Below are positions 32,143-40,910 of a stretch of DNA of 64,000 nt, piece after piece (position 1 is the first letter of the stretch; each line of letters starts with the position of its first letter). The DNA comes from CAZBBC01 sp964489835. GTDB lineage: Bacteria; Calditrichota; Calditrichia; JAJRVZ01. The notes under the pieces were generated by a model. It was not told the origin of the DNA, made no database searches, and saw nothing but the letters and a program-made list of their open reading frames with translations. Both the position numbers and the translations under genes were made by a program. The DNA is taken from the NCBI GenBank assembly GCA_964489835.1, contig CAZBBC010000003.1, forward strand, positions 1 to 64,000, given 5' to 3'.

Positions 32143-33456
32143 ATGCTTGAGAATTTAGTAGATGTCCTTATTAAAAAAGTACGTTCAGAAGTGATCACTG
32201 ATCCCAATATGCAGGATATTCCGCTGGCATATATTATGACCCGTGATATACCTGACTCGGTCAAACATTTTCTGGATCAGGAGGTAGAATTATGGATTCG
32301 TGATGAAGAAGAAAAATTTACTTCAAGCGATCGGTTTGATTACGATATGCCGGAAGTTCGTATACTGATTGATCAAATCTTCGACTATCTAAAACAGAAT
32401 GCACGTTTTCATATTACAAAATTTAATCAATTGATTGAACGAGCCATCAAACTTGAAATGAACTATTTAATTGAACCTCATCGGACCCTTAGTCAATTTA
32501 TTTTCAAAGATCATCCGGTTGTATCTACCATTGATATATATAATACCCTTAAGTATTTCTTTAGATATGAGTATTACAAAGACGCTATTTCCGATTATTT
32601 CAATACGAAATATTTACATGAGATTTCTGGAGAGCAGTTTGGACAACTGATTTCCAAAATTGATGACAATGCCTTTAAGGATAATCGTTTTGAAACCACC
32701 CTCAAAACAATAAAATCGCTCACCGGTTTTATGTCTGAAGCCGTTGGAGCAGATGTTCAATCGATAGAACTGGACGTATTGCTTCATGCTTTTAATGACC
32801 GGAATCTGGAGACCTATGAAAAACTTATCGAAGATTTAAAAACGCTGGGTCAATCCGAAATTTCACTATTAGATCTTGAAACAATACTGCGCGAAGAAAA
32901 TTTAGCTGTTTTTAAAGAACCAACCGATAAGGATGTGTTAGCTGAAGAAGAGGTAGCAGAAGTTGAAGAGGGAACCCTTACGATGGAAGCGATTGAAGAT
33001 ATAGAAGACAGCAAGCCCATGATTGAAGTGGAAGATATCGAACTGGATGAGATCAAACCTGAAGAAATTGTCGAAGAGGAAGAGGAGGAAGAGGAGGAAG
33101 AGGAGGAAGAGGTCGCAGAACCGGTAGCAGCAAAAAAAGCAAACGTCGCTAATGATATGGCGGACTTTGTTGCCAGCCAGATAAAATCCGATAAACCATT
33201 AGAGGATTTAAACACAATGATTATGGGTCGAACCCGAAAAAAGATCATCAAAAAACTTTTCAGTAAAAATGAAAATGAATTCCTATCTTTTGTAAATTTG
33301 GTTAATAACCAATCAACCTGGAAAGAAACTTCGGTTATAATCGATAATGAGTTTTATGAAAGGGGAATTAATCCTTATTCCAAAGAAGCAATCATGTTTT
33401 CAGACCTCATTTATGTACGTTTCTTTCCAAAAGATAGATATGTGGGAGAACAATAA
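32143..33456 (+). CDS. Conserved-looking protein of unknown function with a polyglutamate tract
   Basis: I do not recognise this 437-residue soluble protein. The first ~260 residues look like a compact alpha-helical domain. Residues about 270-330 are highly acidic and contain an uninterrupted run of about 13 glutamates encoded by a purine-rich GAGGAA repeat. The last ~100 residues are again ordered (GRTRKKIIKKLF ... YSKEAIMFSDLIYVRFF). No signal peptide or membrane helix is evident. A very good ribosome site (AAGGAGAGAAGG) precedes the ATG. A protein-interaction role via the acidic hinge is speculation. Confidence 0.8.
   Translation: MLENLVDVLIKKVRSEVITDPNMQDIPLAYIMTRDIPDSVKHFLDQEVELWIRDEEEKFTSSDRFDYDMPEVRILIDQIFDYLKQNARFHITKFNQLIERAIKLEMNYLIEPHRTLSQFIFKDHPVVSTIDIYNTLKYFFRYEYYKDAISDYFNTKYLHEISGEQFGQLISKIDDNAFKDNRFETTLKTIKSLTGFMSEAVGADVQSIELDVLLHAFNDRNLETYEKLIEDLKTLGQSEISLLDLETILREENLAVFKEPTDKDVLAEEEVAEVEEGTLTMEAIEDIEDSKPMIEVEDIELDEIKPEEIVEEEEEEEEEEEEEVAEPVAAKKANVANDMADFVASQIKSDKPLEDLNTMIMGRTRKKIIKKLFSKNENEFLSFVNLVNNQSTWKETSVIIDNEFYERGINPYSKEAIMFSDLIYVRFFPKDRYVGEQ
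33076..33114 (+). repeat. GAGGAA purine repeat encoding a Glu tract
   Basis: Irregular GAGGAA/GAGGAG repeat inside the 437-codon gene, encoding its polyglutamate run. Changes in unit number would keep the frame only in multiples of three bases. Confidence 0.75.
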
Positions 33457-33479
33457 ATACGATAATAAATCCACCATTG

Positions 33480-34277
33480 ATGGATTACCATCTGCATACT
33501 AAATTATGCAAACATGCCCAGGGGGAAGTTTTTGAGTATGTTGAAGAAGCGATTCGTCAGGGTATTCGCGAAATCGCTTTTACTGATCATGCACCTCTTC
33601 CCGATAACTTTGATATCGCCCACCGAATGGAAGAAACCGAATTAGATATATACGCCAATTGGGTGTATCAGGTTAAAGATAGATATCCGGAAATTAAGAT
33701 CTGCTTCGGCGTTGAAGCAGATTATTACGAGGGATTTGAAGATTATACAGAAAAGATTATCCGCGCCTATGAATTTGATCTGGTCATTATGTCCGTTCAT
33801 TTTTTACGCCACTGGTCTCATGGTAGCTGGGTATTTGATTATCATTTCCCGGGCAAAAAGCAGAAAGAAATTTACCGTGATTATATAAACACGGTAATAA
33901 AAGGAATACAGACAGGGTTATTTGATATCCTGGGTCACGTTGATCTGATTAAATTACCAGGAGATTCTTTAATTAAAATGATCCCTGAAGAAGTGAACCG
34001 GTTATTGAGTGCTATCAAAAAGACCGGTATGGCTATCGAGATAAATACCTCCGGCTATCGTAAAAAAACCGGGGCGTCCTATCCCGGTTTTGATTGGTTA
34101 AAGGCGATTATAAAAACAAATATTCCGTTAACGATTGGATCAGATGCACATGCCCCTGATCAGGTCGGATTAAAATTTAATGATGTATATCGCCGATTGA
34201 AAAATGAAAAAAATATAGAATTGGCTTTTTATAAAAACAGAAAAAGGCAGAATAAACCGATCCGTGATTTTCTATAG
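33480..34277 (+). CDS. PHP-domain phosphoesterase, HisJ/HisK-like
   Basis: Metal-dependent phosphoesterase of the PHP superfamily, resembling histidinol-phosphatase. DYHLHTKLCKH at the N-terminus, AFTDHAPLP, GVEADYY, LGHVDLIK and the C-terminal IGSDAHAPDQVG supply the metal-binding His, Asp and Glu residues. The start is the ATG at 33480 (265 residues); a TTG one codon earlier is possible. No other histidine-biosynthesis gene is nearby, so the substrate is open. Confidence 0.87.
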   Translation: MDYHLHTKLCKHAQGEVFEYVEEAIRQGIREIAFTDHAPLPDNFDIAHRMEETELDIYANWVYQVKDRYPEIKICFGVEADYYEGFEDYTEKIIRAYEFDLVIMSVHFLRHWSHGSWVFDYHFPGKKQKEIYRDYINTVIKGIQTGLFDILGHVDLIKLPGDSLIKMIPEEVNRLLSAIKKTGMAIEINTSGYRKKTGASYPGFDWLKAIIKTNIPLTIGSDAHAPDQVGLKFNDVYRRLKNEKNIELAFYKNRKRQNKPIRDFL

Positions 34278-34430
34278 AACAAGCTCTCCTGTCCTAATAA
34301 AAAGAAGACGTGAAGAACCTTAGGTAAATCATCTAAACCGATGAGCAAAATATGTGCATTTTTATCATGAATTAACACTAAAATAAATATTATTTTTTGG
34401 TTGTTTTTTCTCGAATCCGTATATTGACTT

Positions 34431-34697
34431 ATGGCAGATGTTGGAATTGAACAGATCAATTATTATTGTCCTCGTAAGAAATACCTCTGCAGTATTATCC
34501 TCTATTTTAATGGTGTTAATGATAATGGCAAAATATATCGTATGCTCGAATGCGAACATAAATTGGATTGTGTTGTTTACTCCCCCAACGAAGATCAATA
34601 TTTTGAATGGGAACATTGCCCTGCCTATAAGGATTACGAAATCGCCCAGGCGATAACGTCTACCTCAACAACAACGGATAATTCTACCTCCGATTAA
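34431..34697 (+). CDS. Small cysteine-containing protein of unknown function
   Basis: Encodes 88 residues with five cysteines (YYCPRKKYLC near the start, then CEHKLDC and EHCPAY) and a Ser/Thr-rich tail. The spacing suggests possible metal binding or a small beta-rich fold. There is no ribosome site; the ATG lies just after TATATTGA, with TTTG 20 bp further upstream, so a leaderless transcript is conceivable. It is flanked by non-coding gaps of 153 and 286 bp. Confidence 0.55.
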   Translation: MADVGIEQINYYCPRKKYLCSIILYFNGVNDNGKIYRMLECEHKLDCVVYSPNEDQYFEWEHCPAYKDYEIAQAITSTSTTTDNSTSD

Positions 34698-34983
34698 AAT
34701 CTGCCTTACAAACCAGCATTTTATATTAGGTCACCACGAACTATCGTTTAATACTAATTTCTGTCTGCAGGTAAGCACCACCAATAGCAAAGGATTTCTA
34801 TTACCTCAACGACGTTATCATATTCACAATTTCTGGTTCCTTGTTGCTTATATCAACATCATATAGATAATAATTCATATTTTTATATCTTTATATCAGC
34901 ACCAGGAAATATTGACCATACTTATAATCGTTACATATCGTGAACAATAAAAAATATTACAAACATGGATCATTAAGTAATTT

Positions 34984-35823
34984 TTACTTTTTCAGAGGTG
35001 TATGAAAAGCAATCACTGCCTCTCCTCCATCAATATTTATTATATTTCCGGTATTCCATGTTTCATCTGAAGTTGCCTGGCTGGAAATATATTTTGCTAC
35101 GTCGTTTGGTTGAGTCAGTCTTTTAAATGGAATCTGACTGAGCGCCAGATCAATCATTGTTTCATGCCCCGGTATTTTTCTCAATGCAGGCGTAAAAGTA
35201 ACGCCGGCCCGCAAAGCATTTACTGTAATCTGATAGGGTGCCAGTTCCAGTGCTAATTGTCGAATATGCGATTCCAATGCAGCTTTCGCGGCAGATATCG
35301 CACCATAAAACGGTGTCACCCGCAAAGATCCCGAACTGGTCATGGCATAGATTTTTGTCCCCTGCGTAAAAAGATCTGCCAATAGAAAATCCCGTGTCCA
35401 GTAAACAAGACTGTGGGCCATAACGTTGAGTGTCATATCCATTTGTTTTTGAGACAAACGCTCTTTTGGATCATTATGAATATAGGGCCCGAGTGAACCA
35501 AAGGCCAGGGAATGAAGAAGTATCTTTATTTTCCCTTTTATATTTTTGATTTTGAAATGATCTTGACAACGTTGTATCACCTGTTCACGGTTTTTATCGG
35601 AGGCTGCATTAAGGTTAAAAAATAAGGCCTCAACATTATAATCAGCTATTTGTCTGGTTATCTGTTCCACTTTAGATAAAGCAGCACCTCGATCCATATG
35701 TACACCAATGATATTAAAACCCTCTCTGGCTAATTCCAATGAGACCGCCTCTCCGAAACCACTGGATGCACCCAGAATTAAGGCATAATCATTCTTTGAA
35801 TCCGGTTTTTGATATCCCACCAT
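34984..35823 (-). CDS. Short-chain dehydrogenase resembling enoyl-ACP reductase (FabI-like)
   Basis: NAD(P)H-dependent reductase of the SDR superfamily. The 279 residues have the nucleotide loop GASSGFG near residue 19, a FabI-like HSLAFGSLG, and a catalytic pattern Y-x6-K (YGAISAAK) rather than the classical YxxxK. Y-x6-K followed by AALE...LALEL and NALRAG is typical of enoyl-ACP reductases. It may reduce enoyl thioesters, but substrate and carrier are unknown. AGGAGATTT precedes the ATG. It is downstream of the acyl-CoA dehydrogenase (85-bp gap). Confidence 0.8.
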   Translation of the reverse strand: MVGYQKPDSKNDYALILGASSGFGEAVSLELAREGFNIIGVHMDRGAALSKVEQITRQIADYNVEALFFNLNAASDKNREQVIQRCQDHFKIKNIKGKIKILLHSLAFGSLGPYIHNDPKERLSQKQMDMTLNVMAHSLVYWTRDFLLADLFTQGTKIYAMTSSGSLRVTPFYGAISAAKAALESHIRQLALELAPYQITVNALRAGVTFTPALRKIPGHETMIDLALSQIPFKRLTQPNDVAKYISSQATSDETWNTGNIINIDGGEAVIAFHTPLKK

Positions 35824-35908
35824 AAATCTCCTGATTTTATAATTTGATTAACCACGTTTGGAAACGAAGATTAACAAAATATTTGAGTTTGCCGGTAATT
35901 CTTCATAA

Positions 35909-37630
35909 TTAATGCAATATTTCGTCTGCGTGAAGCAAATCGGAGAATAGTTCACTTTTTACAGACTCCGAATTTTTACGGGCATTTGCTAAAGCATTTG
36001 TAATGTAACGATTGGCAATAAAAATTTTATGCTGGTTAATTTCCGCTTCGTCTAAAACCAGATACCCCACATAAAGGAAAGTATATAAATCTACCAGTTC
36101 TTTGGCGGCTACTTCCTGGAAACGGATGTCTTTTTTATCTAATACATATTTCAGACAGTCAAGAAATATTTCGCGTATTTCTTTTAAATGATCCGCAAGT
36201 TTTACAAGGGCCCCTTTATAAGATTTTTTCATTTTCTTTTCAAAATGATCCGCTAAAAGATCAGTGATGATGCCTCCTGTCGCTGCCACGATCTGAAGTT
36301 GAGAAGTTCCCTCATAAATATTGGTAATTCTGGCATCTCTGGTCAAACGTTCAATAGTAAAATCTTTCATATATCCGGCACCGCCATGTATTTGCAGAGC
36401 ATCATAGGTTATTTTATTGGCTGATTCTGTTAAGACATATTTTGTCATCGGTGTGAGTAAATTACATATTTTATTTGCTTCCTTCAGGCGGTCCATTTCT
36501 TCCGTATCCGTTTTATTCTGTTCCTTTAATCTTTCTATATGTTCCTCTAATTTGTTTCGAATATCAACCCATTTACAGGTACTATAGAAAAGTGAACGAT
36601 TGGTTTCCAGCATAACGCGCATTTCAATCAGCATATTTGTCACCGGGGGGATATTGTAAATCGGCTTTCCAAATTGTTCTCTTGCTTTTGCATAGCGAAG
36701 CGCTTCTTCAAAAGCTGCTTGAGATATACCCAATGCCTGCGCAGAAACTCCCAGGCGGGCACTGTACATAAGATCGATCACATATTTAACCAAACCAAAT
36801 TTTCTTTTCCCGATAAGTACGGCTGGTGTATCATTAAACTGAAGTTCGCAGGTTGGTGATCCATGAATGCCCAGTTTATTTTCAATCCTTCGAACGATAA
36901 CCGTATTATCGCCATAACAGGCAAACATACTCAGTCCTCTTCCATCTTTAGTCCCCGGTTCCGATCTGGCTAGAACGAGTAAAACTTCACTTCCGCCATT
37001 CGTGATGAAACGCTTAACCCCCCGTAAATACCACTGTCCCTCTTCATTTTGATAAGCCTGCAATTTCACCGCCTGAAGGTCAGATCCTGCGTCCGGTTCA
37101 GTAAGTGCCATAGCACCTGTATATTTTCCGGATGAAAATCCCGGTAGAAATTCTTTTTTCTGCTCCTCATCTCCGAATTTTGAAATTGTCATTGCAATAT
37201 CCTGCAATCCAAAGATATTCATTAATGAAGCATCGGCACGGGAAATAATTTCAACCATCATCATATAAATAGTTTTCGGAAAATTTAATCCTCCGTATTT
37301 TCGCGGAAATTCCACAGACATTAACTCTGCATCGGTCAATTGTTTCAAGTTTTCCTGTGTACCCTTCGCATAGAATACACGCCCATTTTTAACGGTACTT
37401 CCTTCTTTGTCTATATCTGCTGCCCGAGAAGCCACAAAATTACCACCGATATCACCAGCAATCTCTAAAATCTTCTGATAATTTTCCATGGCATCCGTAT
37501 AATTAATCGGCGCGTAGTTATATTCTTTGGATTCTTCGTAAAAGTTCTCTGTTAATTCGACAATATTTTCCATTTTGAGGTTTTCAAAGTGAAAAAGTAT
37601 ATCCTCATTTTCAGAAAAGAAATTTGGCAT
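35909..37630 (-). CDS. Acyl-CoA dehydrogenase family protein, long form
   Basis: FAD-dependent dehydrogenase of acyl-CoA thioesters. The 573 residues exceed the common ~380 because of an N-terminal extension, a charged coiled-coil insertion (about 350-385) and a ~125-residue C-terminal helical domain after the active site. Family motifs include ALTEPDAGSDL, FITNGG, KLGIHGSPTCEL, YAKAREQFGKPI and the catalytic base E440 in IYEGTSQLQ. It starts 9 bp after etfA, so electrons very probably flow to or from that Etf. GAGGATTTCA precedes the ATG. Confidence 0.93.
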   Translation of the reverse strand: MPNFFSENEDILFHFENLKMENIVELTENFYEESKEYNYAPINYTDAMENYQKILEIAGDIGGNFVASRAADIDKEGSTVKNGRVFYAKGTQENLKQLTDAELMSVEFPRKYGGLNFPKTIYMMMVEIISRADASLMNIFGLQDIAMTISKFGDEEQKKEFLPGFSSGKYTGAMALTEPDAGSDLQAVKLQAYQNEEGQWYLRGVKRFITNGGSEVLLVLARSEPGTKDGRGLSMFACYGDNTVIVRRIENKLGIHGSPTCELQFNDTPAVLIGKRKFGLVKYVIDLMYSARLGVSAQALGISQAAFEEALRYAKAREQFGKPIYNIPPVTNMLIEMRVMLETNRSLFYSTCKWVDIRNKLEEHIERLKEQNKTDTEEMDRLKEANKICNLLTPMTKYVLTESANKITYDALQIHGGAGYMKDFTIERLTRDARITNIYEGTSQLQIVAATGGIITDLLADHFEKKMKKSYKGALVKLADHLKEIREIFLDCLKYVLDKKDIRFQEVAAKELVDLYTFLYVGYLVLDEAEINQHKIFIANRYITNALANARKNSESVKSELFSDLLHADEILH

Positions 37631-37639
37631 TGAAATCCT

Positions 37640-38659
37640 CTATTTTAATTTATGTTTATATACTTCGATTAATTTAGGAATCACTTCCATAACATCGCCA
37701 ACAATTCCATAATGACAAACATCGAAAATGGGTGCCTCGGGATCAACATTTATTGCAATAATTTTATTTGAATCTTGCATACCAGCACGGTGTTGGATAG
37801 CTCCCGATATTCCGCACGCCACATATAATTTTGGGCGAACAGTGATACCTGTCTGTCCGACTTGTCTTTCGTGAGAAATAAAACCGGCATCAACAGCTGC
37901 ACGGCTGCCGGCAATTTCTCCTCCGATTACATGGGCTAACTTATATAATATTTTGAACTTTTCTCTGGACCCCATACCATAACCACCAGCAACAATGATT
38001 GGTGAGTTCTTTAAATTTATTTTATTATCCTCCTGATGTCGTTCAATTATTTTAATCATCTGATCAATTCTATCAGGTGTATATGATATGTTTACTATCT
38101 TACCTTTTTCAGCTGTCTGTAAAGGCAGATTTTCCATCACCCCTTCCCGTACTGTAGCCATCTGTATGGGCACATCGGGTGCAATAATCGTCGCAATTAT
38201 ATTTCCTCCGAAAGCAGGGCGAATCTGTAAAAGCAAATCTTTATAATTCTTGCGTAAATAGGTAACATCAGAAATTTGCAGGTCCGTACAATCTGCCGTT
38301 AAACCGCTTCGAGTATATGAAGCAACGCGTGGTGCCAAATCTCTTCCGATAACTGTTGCACCGTAAAGCACAATCCTGGGTTTAAATTTACTCACTAAGT
38401 CAATCATGATACGGCTGTAAGGGATTGTTTTATAATCTTTTAATTCCAAATGGTCTATCATCAGACATTCTTTGACACCGTATCTAAATGTTTCCTGGGC
38501 AATTTCTTTTATTCCACTACCAATTACCACAGCTTTTAGTGTACCCTTCAACTTATCTGCCAGTTTTCGACCCTTGGACAGAAGTTCAAAACTTACTTCT
38601 GCCGCTTTACCGGATCTTTGTTCGATAAATATCCAAACTTCATTTATATTTTTTCCCAT
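37640..38659 (-). CDS. etfA: Electron transfer flavoprotein, alpha subunit
   Basis: FAD-binding subunit of the Etf heterodimer. The 339 residues have an N-terminal alpha/beta domain and the C-terminal FAD domain with GGYGMGSREKF, GSRAAVDAGFI, VGQTGITVRPKLYVACGISG and AINVDPEAPIF. AAAGGTGTACC precedes the ATG. It lies between etfB (9 bp) and the acyl-CoA dehydrogenase (9 bp), forming one operon. Confidence 0.96.
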   Translation of the reverse strand: MGKNINEVWIFIEQRSGKAAEVSFELLSKGRKLADKLKGTLKAVVIGSGIKEIAQETFRYGVKECLMIDHLELKDYKTIPYSRIMIDLVSKFKPRIVLYGATVIGRDLAPRVASYTRSGLTADCTDLQISDVTYLRKNYKDLLLQIRPAFGGNIIATIIAPDVPIQMATVREGVMENLPLQTAEKGKIVNISYTPDRIDQMIKIIERHQEDNKINLKNSPIIVAGGYGMGSREKFKILYKLAHVIGGEIAGSRAAVDAGFISHERQVGQTGITVRPKLYVACGISGAIQHRAGMQDSNKIIAINVDPEAPIFDVCHYGIVGDVMEVIPKLIEVYKHKLK

Positions 38660-38668
38660 GGTACACCT

Positions 38669-39559
38669 TTATCCAAAAATGTGATCATCCATCAGTTTTT
38701 CGACGAGTATTCCCATACCTTCATTTGTGGGCTCAATTTTTATATGTTCTCCACCTCCAAGAATAACAGATTCAATTTTAAAAACCTTGGTTGGTGAACC
38801 ATGTAAACCGCAGCGTGCTTGCTCAATCCTCAATTCATCCATCGTTAGAGTTTCTATAAATAATGAACGGGATATATATTCTTCTCTTAAATCCTCTAAA
38901 TATAATAGTGAATTTTCTTCTACCATCTTCTCCAGTTCAACGAGGGACCGGGCATTTTTAAATGCCATTACCCGTTTGGCCCTAAAGGGTCTAGGTATTG
39001 CGGCATCCTTTATAACAGTTATCAATACAGGCAAAGGACATTCGAGAATTTCATGTCCGCCATCAATCCGTCTCCGGATCGTTATTTTTTTCTTCTGGGC
39101 TTCGATAATTTTTTCTGCATAAGTGATCTGAGGAATTTCCAATTTTTCAGCAGTCTGAGGACCAACCTGGGCCGTATCACCATCTATCGCTTGCCGTCCG
39201 GCAAAGATCATATCATACGAGCCGATTTTTTTTATCGCTTCAGATAAAACATAAGATGTAGCCAGTGTATCTGCTCCGGCAAATTTACGATCACTGATCA
39301 GAACAACTCTATCCGCACCCATATAGAGGCATTCTCGTAATAATTCTGATGCTTTCGGCGGTCCCATCGTAAGTGCAATGATCTCTCCGCCATAGTTATC
39401 ACGCATCTGAAGTGCCAACTCTAATGCTACTTTATCCTCTGGATTAAATACTGCCGACAACATTGCCCGGTTTACCGTTCCATCTGGTTTCATAACCTGA
39501 CCAGAAATATTAGCCGTATCGGGCACCTGTTTGACCAAAACAATCATACGATAGTTCAT
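38669..39559 (-). CDS. etfB: Electron transfer flavoprotein, beta subunit
   Basis: Partner of EtfA. At 296 residues it is longer than respiratory EtfB (about 255). Blocks LTMGPPKA (63-70), GADTLATS (95-102) and GRQAIDGDTAQVGP (121-134) closely match my recollection of NADH-dependent, electron-bifurcating EtfB of anaerobes such as Acidaminococcus rather than mitochondrial-type EtfB. That assignment is inference. AAAAGGATGAT precedes the ATG. It is the first gene of etfB-etfA-acyl-CoA dehydrogenase. Confidence 0.93.
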   Translation of the reverse strand: MNYRMIVLVKQVPDTANISGQVMKPDGTVNRAMLSAVFNPEDKVALELALQMRDNYGGEIIALTMGPPKASELLRECLYMGADRVVLISDRKFAGADTLATSYVLSEAIKKIGSYDMIFAGRQAIDGDTAQVGPQTAEKLEIPQITYAEKIIEAQKKKITIRRRIDGGHEILECPLPVLITVIKDAAIPRPFRAKRVMAFKNARSLVELEKMVEENSLLYLEDLREEYISRSLFIETLTMDELRIEQARCGLHGSPTKVFKIESVILGGGEHIKIEPTNEGMGILVEKLMDDHIFG

Positions 39560-39768
39560 ATCATCCTTTTATATTTCTTTATTTTAAAGTAAAATTTATA
39601 TAAAAATTAACGTCTCACTTAAAAGACCAAATACAAGATTAAAGTCGGTTAATCTAATCAAAAGGAGAGATGAAAACAAGGTAAACGGTCGAATAAGTTC
39701 AATCGTAGTATGGGAATAAATGGACTTGAAAAAAGAAAAAATATTTTACCCGGTTGTTGCTTTTGTCA

Positions 39769-40626
39769 TTAACCCAGATATTGTCTTAATATTTTACTAC
39801 GGGACTGGTGGCGAAGTCGAACGATTGCTTTTTCCTTAATTTGACGGATACGTTCACGGGTAAGATGAAATTTCTCCGCGATTTCTTCAAGTGTTGCCGG
39901 TCGTTCCCGGTCAAATCCAAAATACAGCCGTAGAACTTCCGCTTCTGTTTTAGATAATGAATTAAATGCTTTCGATATTTCTTGTTTTAATGATTCATCG
40001 ACTACGAGATGATCTGAGGGAAGAAGGTTCTCGTTCTCAGTAATATCAAGTAATGTGTTTTTCTCCTGATCAGATATCGAGGCATCCAAAGAAAGTTGTT
40101 TTCCTGGATATTGATAGGTCATATTGACTTCACTCGAGGAAATTTCCAAACTATCAGCGATCTCATCAACGGTGGGTTCTCTCTCATAAGTTTGCTGCAG
40201 TATATCATGTGTTTTTCCAATACGGCTGATAGCCGTTACTCTGTTCAGAGGCAGGCGAACAACCCGGGCATGTTCTGAGAGTGCTTGTAAAATGCTTTGA
40301 CGGATCCACCAGACAGCATATGAAATAAATTTAAATCCTTTGGTTTCATCAAATCTTTTCGCAGCTTTTATTAATCCCAAATTTCCCTCATTAATGAGAT
40401 CTTCCAATGGTAATCCGTGATTTTTATAATCTAAAGCCACCCTTACCACAAAACGCAAATTAGCCTGAACCAGCATTGTCAGCGCCTTTCTACTTCCTCT
40501 ATGAATTTTCGCAGCAAGTTCTACTTCCTCATCCGATGAGAGCAGTGGAATATTACTTATCTCGCTAAAATACTTATTGAGCGATTCTTCATTTCCCTTA
40601 GAAACTTGGATACTTATCTTTTCCAT
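39769..40626 (-). CDS. rpoD: Primary RNA polymerase sigma factor, short FCB type
   Basis: Sigma-70 family factor that directs housekeeping transcription. The 285 residues include region 1.2, region 2 (NLRFVV, DLINEGNLGLIKAAKRFD, FISYAVWWIRQSI), region 3 and region 4 with the helix-turn-helix TLEEIAEKFHLTRERIRQIKEKA. The long region 1.1 and non-conserved insert are absent, as in Bacteroidota RpoD. The ATG at 40626 is chosen because GGAG lies 8 bp upstream; a TTG ten codons earlier is less likely. It is transcribed upstream of etfB. Confidence 0.93.
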   Translation of the reverse strand: MEKISIQVSKGNEESLNKYFSEISNIPLLSSDEEVELAAKIHRGSRKALTMLVQANLRFVVRVALDYKNHGLPLEDLINEGNLGLIKAAKRFDETKGFKFISYAVWWIRQSILQALSEHARVVRLPLNRVTAISRIGKTHDILQQTYEREPTVDEIADSLEISSSEVNMTYQYPGKQLSLDASISDQEKNTLLDITENENLLPSDHLVVDESLKQEISKAFNSLSKTEAEVLRLYFGFDRERPATLEEIAEKFHLTRERIRQIKEKAIVRLRHQSRSKILRQYLG

Positions 40627-40910
40627 CTTACACTCCAGGCAATTGGTTTTACGCAATAACAGATTTCAGCTACATAAAACTTTAATTCAGTTTTCATTTT
40701 GCCTTTACTGCAAATATTCCCGTGTTATATACATACTCGCATTTTGTGGAAGAATCTTTAAATAATTTTTGTTTTTCCCACTCTCAACAAAGGGTCTGAT
40801 TAAGTTCTCAATTTTTCGGATGAATAAATCAGGTTAAATATTATTGATAAAGAAATTCTTATTTACTATTTTGCCCTCAATGGCATATAAATATAACCTG
40901 AAGTAATTTT

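Noticed and set aside
32850..33251. Long serine-rich antisense ORF opposite the Glu-rich gene
   Set aside because: It is the mirror of the GAGGAA repeat (TCC/TCT = Ser); the sense gene has a strong ribosome site and ordered domains, the antisense frame has neither.
34698..34983. 286-bp gap after the small Cys protein considered for an RNA gene
   Set aside because: I found no tRNA fold, no strong stem with a T-tract and no ORF; it looks like ordinary AT-rich spacer.
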